A stretch of DNA of 36,917 bases from an uncultured Lachnospiraceae bacterium (GTDB taxonomy: Bacteria > Bacillota > Clostridia > Lachnospirales > Lachnospiraceae). A model generated the notes under the pieces. The model was not told where the DNA came from and searched no databases. It was given only the letters and a program-made list of their open reading frames with translations. Made by a program: the position numbers and the translations under genes. Shown in pieces: positions 1-7,727 of the stretch. Position 1 is the first letter of the stretch; each line of letters starts with the position of its first letter. The stretch is from NCBI GenBank assembly GCA_937877165.1, contig CALEFO010000119.1, forward strand, positions 1 through 36,917, given 5' to 3'.

Positions 1-235
1 AAGAGTTTCCCTGATCTCGGGAGCAACGATTACCATCGGAACGATCCTCGGATATTCCGCAATGGCGGGAACTGTGGGCGGCGGCGGACTCGGCGATATC
101 GCGATCCGCTACGGCTATTACCGCTGGCAGGCGAATATTCTGATCACAACCGTTGTTCTTCTGATCGCATTGGTACAGATTTTCCAGTTCATCGGAACCG
201 TGATTTCGGTTCGTCTCGACAAGAGACATGTTTAA
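1..235 (+). CDS. metI: Methionine ABC transporter permease MetI, C-terminal part
   Basis: This is the 3' end of an inner-membrane permease; the reading frame enters at base 2 and stops at TAA 233-235, leaving 77 residues. The visible part has the glycine-rich segment YSAMAGTVGGGGLGD followed by AIRYGYYRW, which is characteristic of MetI of the D-methionine/methionine importer (MetNIQ). A last hydrophobic helix (ILITTVVLLIALVQIFQFIG) precedes a short basic tail. The permease would form the membrane channel with the ATPase MetN, presumably encoded upstream outside the window. MetQ, the binding lipoprotein, follows 123 bases downstream, which supports the assignment. The N-terminal part and any upstream regulatory site lie outside the window. 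Confidence 0.9.
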   Translation, partial: RVSLISGATITIGTILGYSAMAGTVGGGGLGDIAIRYGYYRWQANILITTVVLLIALVQIFQFIGTVISVRLDKRHV

Positions 236-358
236 TATATGAATGCATCGGCGGCTGTTACGGCTGCCGTTGTAGATAGAACCTGGCTGCACAGCAGCCG
301 AAACATTATGGGGAACTTCCCCGCAGGCGCAGGTAGCGCAGAAAAGAGGAGAACAATT
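236..358. other. metI-metQ intercistronic region with two small hairpins
   Basis: The 123-base gap holds a 6-bp hairpin at 285-299 (GGCTGC, loop ACA, GCAGCC) and a GC-rich hairpin at 310-322 (GGGGA/TCCCC). No U-tract follows either one, so they are not typical terminators. Hairpins at this position could stabilise a processed metQ transcript so that the binding protein is made in excess of the permease; that role is inference. The metQ ribosome binding site AGAGGAGA lies at the end of the gap. Confidence 0.4.
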
Positions 359-1294
359 ATGAAAAACAAGCTTTTAGCAGTACTGGCAGCATCCACTCTG
401 GCAGCAGGCATCCTGGCAGGCTGCGGCAGCTCTTCCGCTGACACCACAACGGCAGAGACTGCAGCAACTGAGGCAGCAACCGAAGCAGCAACGGATGCGA
501 CCACCGAAGCCGCAGCAGAGGACACCGCTGCAGCACCGGCAGACGGCGACAATGTCATCAAGGTTGCCGCTTCCCAGACCCCTCATTCTGAGATTCTGGC
601 AGCAGTAAAGGACCTTCTTGCAGATGAAGGCTATGACCTTGAGGTCACTGTATTCGAGGATTATGTTCAGCCGAACAACGTTGTAGAGTCCGGTGAGTTT
701 GATGCGAACTACTTCCAGCACGTCAATTACCTGAACTCCTTCAATGAGGAGAACGGAACACATCTTGCTATCGCAGAGAACGGTAAGATTCACTACGAGC
801 CTTTCGGAATCTACGGTGGAACCAAGAGCAGCCTGGATGATATCGCAGACGGCGATGCAATCGCACTTCCGAACGATACCACCAATGAGGCAAGAGCTCT
901 GCTTCTTCTGCAGCAGGCAGGCCTGATCAAGCTCAAGGACGGTGTTGGCGTTACCGCAACCGTAAACGATGTGGAAGAGAACCCTCACAACCTGAAGCTG
1001 GTTGAGGTTGAGGCAGCACAGGTTCCGAAGCAGCTTCCGAGCGTGGCATTCGGCGTCATCAACGGTAACTATGCGCTTGAGGCCGGCCTGAACGTAGGAA
1101 CGGATGCACTGGTAACTGAGTCTGCAGACGGCGATGCAATTCAGCAGTATGTCAACGTCATCGCAGTCAAGGAAGGCAATGAGTCTTCTGCCAAGATCAA
1201 GGCTCTGACCGATGCCCTTCACTCTGACACTGCCGTTCAGTACATCAACGACACCTATCAGGGTGCCGTTGTACCGTACGATGGAGAGCAGTAA
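359..1294 (+). CDS. metQ: Methionine-binding lipoprotein MetQ (NlpA family)
   Basis: Extracellular substrate-binding lipoprotein of the methionine ABC importer, 311 residues, anchored to the outer face of the membrane. The ATG at 359 is chosen because AGAGGAGA lies just upstream and because it gives a proper lipoprotein signal: basic MKNK, hydrophobic stretch, lipobox LAGC with the modified Cys22. The open frame reaches further upstream, but those residues do not form a signal. After Cys comes a Thr/Ala/Glu-rich linker to about residue 60. The NlpA-type binding domain starts near VIKVAASQTPHSEIL and includes FDANYFQHVNYLN, FGIYG and IALPNDTTNEARALLLLQ, all typical of the family. The gene ends with a spaced intrinsic terminator at 1392. 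MetI upstream confirms the context; whether the preferred ligand is L- or D-methionine cannot be read from the sequence. Confidence 0.93.
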   Translation: MKNKLLAVLAASTLAAGILAGCGSSSADTTTAETAATEAATEAATDATTEAAAEDTAAAPADGDNVIKVAASQTPHSEILAAVKDLLADEGYDLEVTVFEDYVQPNNVVESGEFDANYFQHVNYLNSFNEENGTHLAIAENGKIHYEPFGIYGGTKSSLDDIADGDAIALPNDTTNEARALLLLQQAGLIKLKDGVGVTATVNDVEENPHNLKLVEVEAAQVPKQLPSVAFGVINGNYALEAGLNVGTDALVTESADGDAIQQYVNVIAVKEGNESSAKIKALTDALHSDTAVQYINDTYQGAVVPYDGEQ

Positions 1295-1318
1295 TCGTAT
1301 CATTGTATACAAAATATA

Positions 1319-1347
1319 TTGACATTTCATCCACCTGCACTTATCAT
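1319..1347 (+). promoter_or_regulatory. Sigma-70-type promoter, TTGACA-17-TATCAT
   Basis: A perfect -35 box (1319-1324), a 17-base spacer and a 5/6 -10 box (1342-1347) lie downstream of metQ. Transcription would start near 1354 and reach the strong terminator at 1392-1425 after about 70 bases. No credible coding frame lies between them. Confidence 0.6.
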
Positions 1348-1353
1348 ACACGT

Positions 1354-1425
1354 TAGTTATTTGATACGTTACATGAGTGAAGTGGCAAGGACGCCGCAGA
1401 CCGTAATGGTCTGCGGCGCTTTTTT
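1354..1425 (+). ncRNA. Candidate short RNA between a promoter and a terminator
   Basis: The start is inferred from the promoter at 1319-1347 and the end from the U-tract of the terminator. The transcript would be about 70 nt, with the 11-bp terminator hairpin as its 3' half. It could be a small RNA, or an attenuated leader for the C39 peptidase gene. No known RNA family is recognised. Confidence 0.3.
1392..1425 (+). terminator. Intrinsic terminator after metQ
   Basis: A perfect 11-bp stem (CGCCGCAGACC with GGTCTGCGGCG) closes a 5-base loop (GTAAT) and is followed by CTTTTTT. Confidence 0.9.
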
Positions 1426-1602
1426 CGTGGATAAGTCTGAGACGAAATGCAGCGAAGCATCTCATGTTCAGTGTGGAGGGAGGAAAAGAAGATGGAGATC
1501 AGAAATTAGTGGTATTAAATACACGGATAATGGTGGTTTCTGGTTAAATGATGTTGTTACCGATGCAAATGGCAATTTCCGTAATGTAGGATAATAGGAC
1601 TT

Positions 1603-1608
1603 TATAAT
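1603..1608 (+). promoter_or_regulatory. TATAAT box ahead of the C39 peptidase gene
   Basis: A consensus -10 hexamer lies 32 bases before the ATG at 1641. No good -35 box is seen at 16-18 bases upstream, so the promoter would be weak or need an activator. Confidence 0.35.
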
Positions 1609-1640
1609 CGATTTTTAGAGACTTGGGAAAGGGATCCTTC

Positions 1641-2258
1641 ATGCAGAAGCTTTTGAACGTGGAATATATTGATCAGTCGGTTCGCTGGCCAACCGGGTGC
1701 GAGAGCGTTTCGACCGTGATGGCGCTCCGGTATCTGGGGCTGCCGATTACGGTGGATGAATTCATAGAAAAGGATTTGGCATGCAGGGATCTTCATGAGG
1801 AGAACGGCGTTCTGTACGGACCGGATCCGAACAAGTATTTTATCGGGGATCCGCACACCGACGATGACGGCTCCTATGGCTGCTATGCAGGAGCCATTGT
1901 CGATGCAATCAAAAGGACCAGAAAACGGTATCCGGACTTTGGCTGGGAACCGATCAATCTGACCGGCCTGGATGTGGAAATGCTCGCGGAGAAATATGTG
2001 CAGCGAGGTGTGCCTGTTATTTTCTGGGCCACGATGGACATGCAGCCCAGCAGCTATTACGGAGAGTGGATTCTGGAGGACAGCGGAAAGAAACTGATCT
2101 GGAAATCCAGAGAGCACTGCCTTCTCCTGACCGGCTATGATGAGGAAAGCTATGTTTTTCATGACCCGTGGAAGAACAACGGCATTGTCCGCCACCCGAA
2201 GAAATTGGTGGAAGAACGGCATGCAGAAATGTTTTCCATGGCGGTGACGTTTCACTAG
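1641..2258 (+). CDS. C39-like cysteine peptidase family protein
   Basis: A 205-residue protein of the papain-like C39_2 peptidase type. The start is ATG 1641, with AAAGGGA at 1628-1634; a TTG at 1623 in the same frame lacks a ribosome binding site. The candidate catalytic cysteine is Cys20 in WPTGCESVS, the histidine is His159 in REHCLLLTGYD and the aspartate is Asp175 in FHDPWKN, in the order expected for this clan. There is no signal peptide or membrane segment, which is unusual because many relatives are secreted or fused to a transporter; this protein would stay in the cytosol unless exported by another route. It stands alone between the metQ terminator and a new promoter at 2287. The substrate is unknown. 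Confidence 0.75.
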   Translation: MQKLLNVEYIDQSVRWPTGCESVSTVMALRYLGLPITVDEFIEKDLACRDLHEENGVLYGPDPNKYFIGDPHTDDDGSYGCYAGAIVDAIKRTRKRYPDFGWEPINLTGLDVEMLAEKYVQRGVPVIFWATMDMQPSSYYGEWILEDSGKKLIWKSREHCLLLTGYDEESYVFHDPWKNNGIVRHPKKLVEERHAEMFSMAVTFH

Positions 2259-2286
2259 AAATTGACATTTCAGAGAGCAAAACAAT

Positions 2287-2315
2287 TTGACAATCCGCGT
2301 CGGATGCACTAGCAT
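2287..2315 (+). promoter_or_regulatory. Promoter of the first MATE gene, TTGACA-17-TAGCAT
   Basis: Perfect -35 box at 2287-2292, 17-base spacer, 4/6 -10 box at 2310-2315. The predicted start near 2322 gives a leader of about 115 nt before the ATG at 2437. Confidence 0.55.
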
Positions 2316-2328
2316 AAGTCGGTACAAA

Positions 2329-2416
2329 ACCCGGGATACCGGGCGTGGATTTTTGAGAGCAATCTTTTTCGCCACACAGTTGATGAACCCATAGGTTCAG
2401 AGGCTGTGTGGTTTTT
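2329..2416 (+). promoter_or_regulatory. Structured leader with terminator-like hairpin before MATE gene
   Basis: The leader has a small stem CCCGG-GATA-CCGGG near 2331-2344. It is followed by a two-tier hairpin: outer CCACACAG (2372-2379) with CTGTGTGG (2404-2411), inner TGAACC (2384-2389) with GGTTCA (2394-2399). Five Ts follow at 2412-2416, and the gene's AAGGAGA lies only a few bases later. A terminator inside the leader of a gene suggests transcription attenuation, possibly ligand-dependent. The alternative is a simple terminator for upstream transcripts. I cannot assign it to a known riboswitch class. Confidence 0.45.
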
Positions 2417-2436
2417 GTTATGTAAGGAGACGGGAA

Positions 2437-3801
2437 ATGGATCAGAGCTTTATGAAAACAAGGCCGGTACTGCCTCTGGTGGTATCGATGTCGATGCCGA
2501 TGGTGCTGTCAATGCTGGTCAATGCGCTGTACAACATTGTGGACAGCTTCTTTATTGCCAAAATCAGTGAGAATGCCATGACTGCATTGTCTCTGGTGTT
2601 CCCGCTTCAGAATATCATCGGGGCGGTCTGCATCGGCTTCGGGGTTGGCGTAAACGCGGCGGTGGCCTTTTATCTGGGAGCGCAGCGGAAGAAGGATGCA
2701 GACGGGGCGGCTTCGCTGGGCGTTCTTCTGTCTCTGGTGCATGCGGTATTCCTGACGGTCCTTTTGTCTCTTGCGGTAAAACCGTTCCTTTCTTCCTTCA
2801 CCGGCGATCCGGAGGTGCTGGACTATGGTGTCCGCTATGCGAGGATTGTGATTCTGTTCTCAGTTATCAATCAGGTTTCGCTGGTCTATGAGAAGCTGTT
2901 TCAGGCGATCGGAAGCATGAAGGTATCGATGGTCAGTATGATGGCAGGCTGCATTGCCAACATTATTCTGGATCCCCTGATGATTTTCGGGATCGGGCCG
3001 TTCCCTGCTATGTCGATTGAGGGGGCAGCATATGCAACCATCCTCGGACAGGCGGTTACGCTTGAAATCTATCTGGTGCTGTGGGGAAAAGGAAAGCTGC
3101 ATCTTCACATTTCTCTGCGGGACGGGTGGAGCAAGAGGCAGCTGGCAGGAAGAATCTATAACGTAGGAATTCCGGCCTCTTTGAATCAGGCTCTTCCGTC
3201 TGTGCTGATTTCTATGCTGAACGGGATTCTCGCGGGATATTCGCAGACCGGTATTCTGATTCTTGGAATTTATTATAAGCTGCAGACCTTCATCTATCTG
3301 ACTGCGAACGGCATTGTACAGGGAATCCGTCCACTGGTTGCCTATAACTATGGGGCCGGGGAGGAGAAGAGAGTAAGCAGTATTTTCCGGACGGCGCTGT
3401 GTATGGCGCTCGCCGTGATGGGGGTCGGGACTGTGATCTGCCTTCTGGCGCCGGAATGGTGCATGGGACTGTTCACGGAGAACCCGGAAACGATTCGGCA
3501 GGGAGCGGCGGCGCTTCGGATCATCAGCGCGGGCTTCCTGGTCTCAGCAGTGTCGGTCACGGCTGCAGGAACGCTGGAAGGACTTGGAAGAGGCGGAGAT
3601 TCATTTATCATCTCACTTTTGCGCTATCTTGCGGTAATTCTTCCCGCAGCGTATATCCTGAGCGGAATCTTCGGAGTAAATGGAGTATGGATGGCCTTTC
3701 CGGTGTCAGAATGCATCACGGCTGGAATCTCGGCGCTTTTGTACCGGGCGGTACGAGGAAAGCTGCGGCGTGAGCTTCATCCGCAGGAAGACAGGAAATA
3801 A
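2437..3801 (+). CDS. MATE family multidrug/cation efflux transporter
   Basis: A 454-residue polytopic membrane protein with about twelve hydrophobic helices in two related halves. The start MDQSFMKTRPVLPLVVSMSM leads into LVNALYNIVDSFFIAKIS, the usual first-helix signature of MATE transporters (drug:Na+ or H+ antiporters). The mid-protein YYKLQTFIYLTANGIVQG and the PLVAYNYGA motif are also typical. AAGGAGA precedes the ATG. It is monocistronic: its own promoter and a hairpin leader lie upstream and a strong terminator follows at 3844. The substrate cannot be predicted. The leader suggests that expression responds to some signal. Confidence 0.92.
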   Translation: MDQSFMKTRPVLPLVVSMSMPMVLSMLVNALYNIVDSFFIAKISENAMTALSLVFPLQNIIGAVCIGFGVGVNAAVAFYLGAQRKKDADGAASLGVLLSLVHAVFLTVLLSLAVKPFLSSFTGDPEVLDYGVRYARIVILFSVINQVSLVYEKLFQAIGSMKVSMVSMMAGCIANIILDPLMIFGIGPFPAMSIEGAAYATILGQAVTLEIYLVLWGKGKLHLHISLRDGWSKRQLAGRIYNVGIPASLNQALPSVLISMLNGILAGYSQTGILILGIYYKLQTFIYLTANGIVQGIRPLVAYNYGAGEEKRVSSIFRTALCMALAVMGVGTVICLLAPEWCMGLFTENPETIRQGAAALRIISAGFLVSAVSVTAAGTLEGLGRGGDSFIISLLRYLAVILPAAYILSGIFGVNGVWMAFPVSECITAGISALLYRAVRGKLRRELHPQEDRK

Positions 3802-3843
3802 TCAGTGAGAAAGCTGTGAAAAAGCATAACTCAGAAAAAAGAA

Positions 3844-3884
3844 GGGCGTGTGAAAGAACTTTCGTTTTTTCACACGCCCTTTTT
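3844..3884 (+). terminator. Intrinsic terminator after MATE gene
   Basis: A 12-bp stem (GGGCGTGTGAAA with TTTCACACGCCC) is followed by TTTTT. An A-rich run upstream of the stem may let it work in both directions. Confidence 0.9.
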
Positions 3885-3889
3885 ATGAA

Positions 3890-3950
3890 AAATTCGACTG
3901 AATGGAAATGCGAAATTTGACTGAATGAAATTGTAAAATCCGACTGAATA
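3890..3950 (+). repeat. Three direct repeats with a 23-base period
   Basis: The units start at 3890, 3913 and 3936 and share the core AAATYYGACTGAATR (AAATTCGACTGAATG, AAATTTGACTGAATG, AAATCCGACTGAATA). They sit between the preceding terminator and the ribosome binding site of the ATPase gene. Even spacing of about two helical turns suggests a protein-binding array, perhaps an operator. There are too few copies, and no spacer variety, for CRISPR. Confidence 0.75.
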
Positions 3951-3984
3951 CAGTATTCTGAAATGGCATTGAGGAGGCTGCATC

Positions 3985-5265
3985 ATGGGAGCAGAGGAAT
4001 ATCGTGAAAGAATCATTGATGCCAAGGTAGAAGAATATTTAATGACATTTGGAGCTGTTTGCATCGAAGGCCCCAAGTGGTGTGGCAAAACATGGACATC
4101 TACGCATCATGCCAAAAGTGCAATTTATATTGGAAGTCCAGAGGGAAATTTTCAGAATCGGCAGTTGGCGCAGCTGTCCCCGGCGTTGGTATTGGAGGGA
4201 GCTACACCTCGTCTGCTGGATGAGTGGCAGGAGGTTCCGCCTCTTTGGGATGCAGTGCGATATCAGGTGGATCAGCGGGGCCAGAAAGGACAGTTCATCC
4301 TAACTGGATCTGCGACTCCGAAGCATAAAGGAATTCTTCATAGTGGAGCTGGAAGGATCGGGAGATTACGAATGCGGCCGATGTCTCTGTACGAATCCGG
4401 AGATTCCAGCGGAGTGGTTTCTCTGGAGCAGTTGTGCAGAGGGGAAGTTTCTCCGTCGTTGACAGGAGAAGTAGACTTGAAGAACCTGGTTCGATTTATT
4501 GTCCGGGGTGGATGGCCTGGAAATCTGGAGATTCCAGAGAAACAGGCCGGATTGCTTCCGAAAGAATATCTTACTGCGGTCATTGAGGATGATGTTTACC
4601 GCATCGATGATGTGAGACGTGACTCTTTGAAAATGCTGCAGCTTCTTCGCTCATTGGCAAGAAATGAAAGCACAACAGCGACCAACCGGACATTAATCAA
4701 GGATATCAAGGCAACGGATGAGGATGATATTGATGGCAATACTGTCGCTGCATATCTGGATATCTTCAGGAGATTATTTCTTATAGAAAATCAACCTCCC
4801 TTTTCAGCGTCCGGGATACGATCATCAGCCCGAATCAAGCAGGCAGAAAAGAGACATTTGGCGGATCCGTCTCTGGCATGTGCACTGTTGCAGGCGACCC
4901 CGGAGAGTCTGATTGGAGACTTGGAAACGTTGAGCTTTTTATTTGAATCATTATGCGAGCGTGATTTGCGGATCTATGCGGAGGCTTTTGGCGGGAGGCT
5001 GTACCATTATCAGGACTACAGTAATCGTGAAATTGATGCGGTCATTGAGAGACCGGATGGAGAATGGGCTGCATTTGAAATCAAGCTCGGGGCAAATCAG
5101 ATTGATGCAGCAGCGGAAAACCTGTTGACCATTCAACGGGAGATTGCAGCTGCCCCACAGGCAAAAGCACCTTCCGTTTTGTGTGTATTGTGCGGACTGT
5201 CCAATGCAGTATACCAGCGTCCGGACGGGGTTTTTGTAGTGCCAATTACAGCATTGAAGAATTAG
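3985..5265 (+). CDS. AAA ATPase with DUF4143 / nuclease-like C-terminus
   Basis: A 426-residue cytosolic P-loop protein. The N-terminal AAA domain has Walker A GPKWCGKT (residues 29-36) and a Walker B-like LLDEWQEVP near residue 75, followed by the sensor-like FILTGSATP. The C-terminal half matches the DUF4143 type. It ends in a PD-(D/E)XK-like pattern: REIDAVIERP with Glu349 and Asp351, then Glu365-Ile-Lys367 in AAFEIKLG, the order seen in restriction-type nuclease folds. AGGAGG at 3972-3977 supports the start. The gene stands alone, and its lower GC and codon use differ somewhat from the downstream half of the window, which hints at acquisition. Such ATPases are common in gut bacteria, but their function is not established; defence or selfish roles are speculation. 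Confidence 0.85.
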   Translation: MGAEEYRERIIDAKVEEYLMTFGAVCIEGPKWCGKTWTSTHHAKSAIYIGSPEGNFQNRQLAQLSPALVLEGATPRLLDEWQEVPPLWDAVRYQVDQRGQKGQFILTGSATPKHKGILHSGAGRIGRLRMRPMSLYESGDSSGVVSLEQLCRGEVSPSLTGEVDLKNLVRFIVRGGWPGNLEIPEKQAGLLPKEYLTAVIEDDVYRIDDVRRDSLKMLQLLRSLARNESTTATNRTLIKDIKATDEDDIDGNTVAAYLDIFRRLFLIENQPPFSASGIRSSARIKQAEKRHLADPSLACALLQATPESLIGDLETLSFLFESLCERDLRIYAEAFGGRLYHYQDYSNREIDAVIERPDGEWAAFEIKLGANQIDAAAENLLTIQREIAAAPQAKAPSVLCVLCGLSNAVYQRPDGVFVVPITALKN

Positions 5266-5300
5266 TTTGGAGCGCTGCACTTGCTTTTGGGGGAAATGGA

Positions 5301-7472
5301 ATGAAGAGGGTGAAAGAAATTGATATCACACAGAAAAGGTACAAATACCTGCTGTTTGCAAGCTACCTTCTGGTGACGGTCAGTATCGTATTGGGAGTTT
5401 TGTTTGCAATTTATGGATGGATGGTACGGCAGACGAAGGAAACCATTACGCAAAGTGTTGAGAATGAACTGACCAATCTGAATTCATTTTTTACCAGGCA
5501 GATGGATAGCTACCGGGAGCTGATGGAGAACAGCTGGCGTTCATCGACTGTGCGGTCCTATATTTATTCGACATCCTCTTCTGAAATGCAGAGATATCGC
5601 ATGGCATTGAACTTGAACAGCCTGACTGGATCCCTGCCGGAGATTGAATATGTCTGTTTGTTCAGTGACAATGATGGCTACCGATATTTTGGAAACCGTT
5701 ATCCCGGGAAGGAAGAAAAAAAACTTCTGGAAGAAAGGGTTCAGGGTTCTACAAATGATCTGCAGTATTTTTATCTGAATGCGGAAGGCCGTGAAGATCT
5801 GTGCATTTTTATGACGGAACGCAGATATATGGGAGAGAAGCCGTATCACGGTATTGTGTTTGCCATCGATTTAAAGAAGATGCAAAAAGAACTGGACGCG
5901 ACTACAGATCAGCCTTTCCTCATTCTGGATAAGGATGGAAATGCATTGATTCACAAGAATATCGCCGTAGAGGATGTTCCGGTTATCTGGGCAGCAGTTT
6001 CGGGAACAAATGGTGGAAGCGATATTAACATTGAAGGGCAACGATATGTCATTACGGCATTGGAAAATGAGTTTTATGGATTAACGCTCGTGCGGCTTTC
6101 CGGAATCAATGCAAACCGTGAGCAGCTGAACGAATTCATCCGTTTCGTATTCATTGTTCTGGTGATTTCGCTGATGATTGGTTTCGTCATGGCATGGTGG
6201 ATCAGCCTGATGATTTATTCGCCGCTCAATCGCTTCCTGGGAAGACTCCGTGTGGAGACACTTCCTGTTCATCTGGAAGGTGTGACGCAGAAAACAGATG
6301 ACACCAGTGAAAAGATCATCAGCAGGATTGATGTTCTGTCCAGACAGTATCACAACAACCATATTCTGGCTTATCTGGAAGAAAAGTCGGAGGATAAAGG
6401 TGTACCGGAGGAGCTTCAAATTGAGACAGGAAAGAATCACGAGGCTTTTGTTCTAGTGCAGAGCATGGAAAAGCAGATCCGGGAAGATATTCCGGAGGCT
6501 TTTCGGAAAGAAATGGAAAAATGCTTTGCAACATTTCAGACAGCAGAATATTACGATTGCAGGAACAAGTGGTTTCTCGTCACAGTCAGGGAAGCGGATT
6601 CCAATCGTGTGCTTTATGATGAGCAGCTGGGAACTTTAATTTGGAAAATGATGCATAAGGATTCGCACTTTGCGGATTTGCATGTTGTGATCAGCAGAGT
6701 GATGAATCAAAGCGAAGAACTGATTGCAGAGTTTCAACAGACGCTGATTGGCACCAAGCATTTCCTGTTTGATCCGGAACAACGGGTACTCACTAGTCGG
6801 GATTTTTCATTTATGCAGACGGGAGATGTTCCGGACGAAATTACAAAAAATTACTATGACAAAATCAAAAGGGCGGATCTCGATGGAGCCAAGAAGAATA
6901 TTCCGTTCCTGATCGGAGTTCTGGGAGCATATCGGAGCAGAGATGCCATCCGGAATATGGCGCGCATCTGTCTGAATGTGGAACAGTGTGCCTTGAATAA
7001 AGAAATGACCATGAAGCAAAAACAGGAACATACCATGGATCATTATATCAAGCTCAGTGAATTGGCCTCCCGGGAAGAACTGGTAAATTATCTGGAGAAT
7101 ATTACAGAAGATGCCTGCCTTGAAAATAAAGTATACATGGAGCGTTCGTCCAGACTGGATATTCTGGCGGCGATTCAGTATATCAGAGAACACTTTACGG
7201 ACAAGGATATTTCTGTGGACCGGGTTTCCGAAGAATTTGGTATTTCTGTTTCCTATTTCAGCAAGACATTTAATGAGAATGTTGGGATGACGTTTCCGGA
7301 GTATATCACCGATATGCGTATGACCTATGCATATGAGCTTTTAGAAGAGCGTCCGGAGCTCAGCATCAAGAAGGCCGCTGAAATGTGCGGATTCAACGGA
7401 GTCTCGTATTTCTCTGCTCAATATAAGAAAAAATATGGAGTTTCCCCCTCGCAGAGGAGGAAAACAAGATAA
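5301..7472 (+). CDS. Membrane-anchored AraC-family transcriptional regulator with extracellular sensor
   Basis: A 723-residue one-component regulator. ATG 5301 follows a purine-rich GGGGGAAA; the frame is open further upstream, but that part overlaps the ATPase gene. The order is: basic start MKRVKEID, membrane helix at about 16-40, an extracellular region of some 240 residues probably of the Cache type, a second helix at about 282-304 (FIVLVISLMIGFVMAWW), a long cytosolic linker, and a C-terminal AraC/XylS double helix-turn-helix from about residue 620 (IREHFTDKDISVDRVSEEFG; ISVSYFSKTFNENVG). This architecture is typical of regulators placed beside LplB/YtcP-type sugar importers, and exactly such an importer follows. 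A terminator at 7498 separates the two units, so it probably activates the importer promoter in response to an extracellular sugar. Confidence 0.88.
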   Translation: MKRVKEIDITQKRYKYLLFASYLLVTVSIVLGVLFAIYGWMVRQTKETITQSVENELTNLNSFFTRQMDSYRELMENSWRSSTVRSYIYSTSSSEMQRYRMALNLNSLTGSLPEIEYVCLFSDNDGYRYFGNRYPGKEEKKLLEERVQGSTNDLQYFYLNAEGREDLCIFMTERRYMGEKPYHGIVFAIDLKKMQKELDATTDQPFLILDKDGNALIHKNIAVEDVPVIWAAVSGTNGGSDINIEGQRYVITALENEFYGLTLVRLSGINANREQLNEFIRFVFIVLVISLMIGFVMAWWISLMIYSPLNRFLGRLRVETLPVHLEGVTQKTDDTSEKIISRIDVLSRQYHNNHILAYLEEKSEDKGVPEELQIETGKNHEAFVLVQSMEKQIREDIPEAFRKEMEKCFATFQTAEYYDCRNKWFLVTVREADSNRVLYDEQLGTLIWKMMHKDSHFADLHVVISRVMNQSEELIAEFQQTLIGTKHFLFDPEQRVLTSRDFSFMQTGDVPDEITKNYYDKIKRADLDGAKKNIPFLIGVLGAYRSRDAIRNMARICLNVEQCALNKEMTMKQKQEHTMDHYIKLSELASREELVNYLENITEDACLENKVYMERSSRLDILAAIQYIREHFTDKDISVDRVSEEFGISVSYFSKTFNENVGMTFPEYITDMRMTYAYELLEERPELSIKKAAEMCGFNGVSYFSAQYKKKYGVSPSQRRKTR

Positions 7473-7497
7473 AAATTTCATTGCAAGACGTTTTTTG

Positions 7498-7550
7498 CAT
7501 CCATTTCTGCCGGCATTTTCAAGGAATGTGGCAGGAATGGATGTTTTTTT
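7498..7550 (+). terminator. Intrinsic terminator after the membrane-bound AraC-type regulator
   Basis: The outer arms CATCCATT and AATGGATG continue into CTGCC/GGCAG with one G-T pair, and seven Ts follow (7544-7550). Confidence 0.85.
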
Positions 7551-7576
7551 GATTTCTTTCTCTAAGGGTATCCGAT

Positions 7577-7582
7577 TATACT
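7577..7582 (+). promoter_or_regulatory. Possible -10 box of the sugar importer operon (TATACT)
   Basis: TATACT lies 145 bases before the first permease gene and just after the upstream terminator. No good -35 box is visible, as expected for a promoter that needs an activator such as the adjacent AraC-type regulator. Confidence 0.35.
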
Positions 7583-7727
7583 CAGTGCAGTCAGAAAGCA
7601 GAAGATCAGAAAGAGCAGATCTGCCATTTCTGCATTTTTAATTTCCACTGAATGCAGAAATAAAAAGGCAGGAAAGGTAAAACTGCAAATCCTGTTCTTC
7701 ATACATATAAGAAGGGGGAAAGAGTAT

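Larger units (their letters stand above)
1295..1640. other. 346-base gap between metQ and the C39 peptidase gene
   Basis: The gap holds a strong promoter (1319-1347), an intrinsic terminator (1392-1425), an AT-richer stretch at about 1497-1594 whose translation looks protein-like but has no credible start, and a TATAAT box at 1603-1608 ahead of the peptidase gene. No complete gene is visible. Confidence 0.6.

Noticed and set aside
1373..1594. Plus-strand open frame running through the terminator after metQ
   Set aside because: It reads through the 11-bp terminator stem and lacks a ribosome binding site; only its last part looks protein-like and is reported separately.
2259..2286. Similarity of GAAATTGACAT after the C39 gene to the start of leader copy B
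   Set aside because: Only about ten bases match and no hairpin modules follow.
3890..3950. Three short repeats considered as a CRISPR array
   Set aside because: Units are imperfect, the intervals are only about 8 bases, and no cas genes are present.
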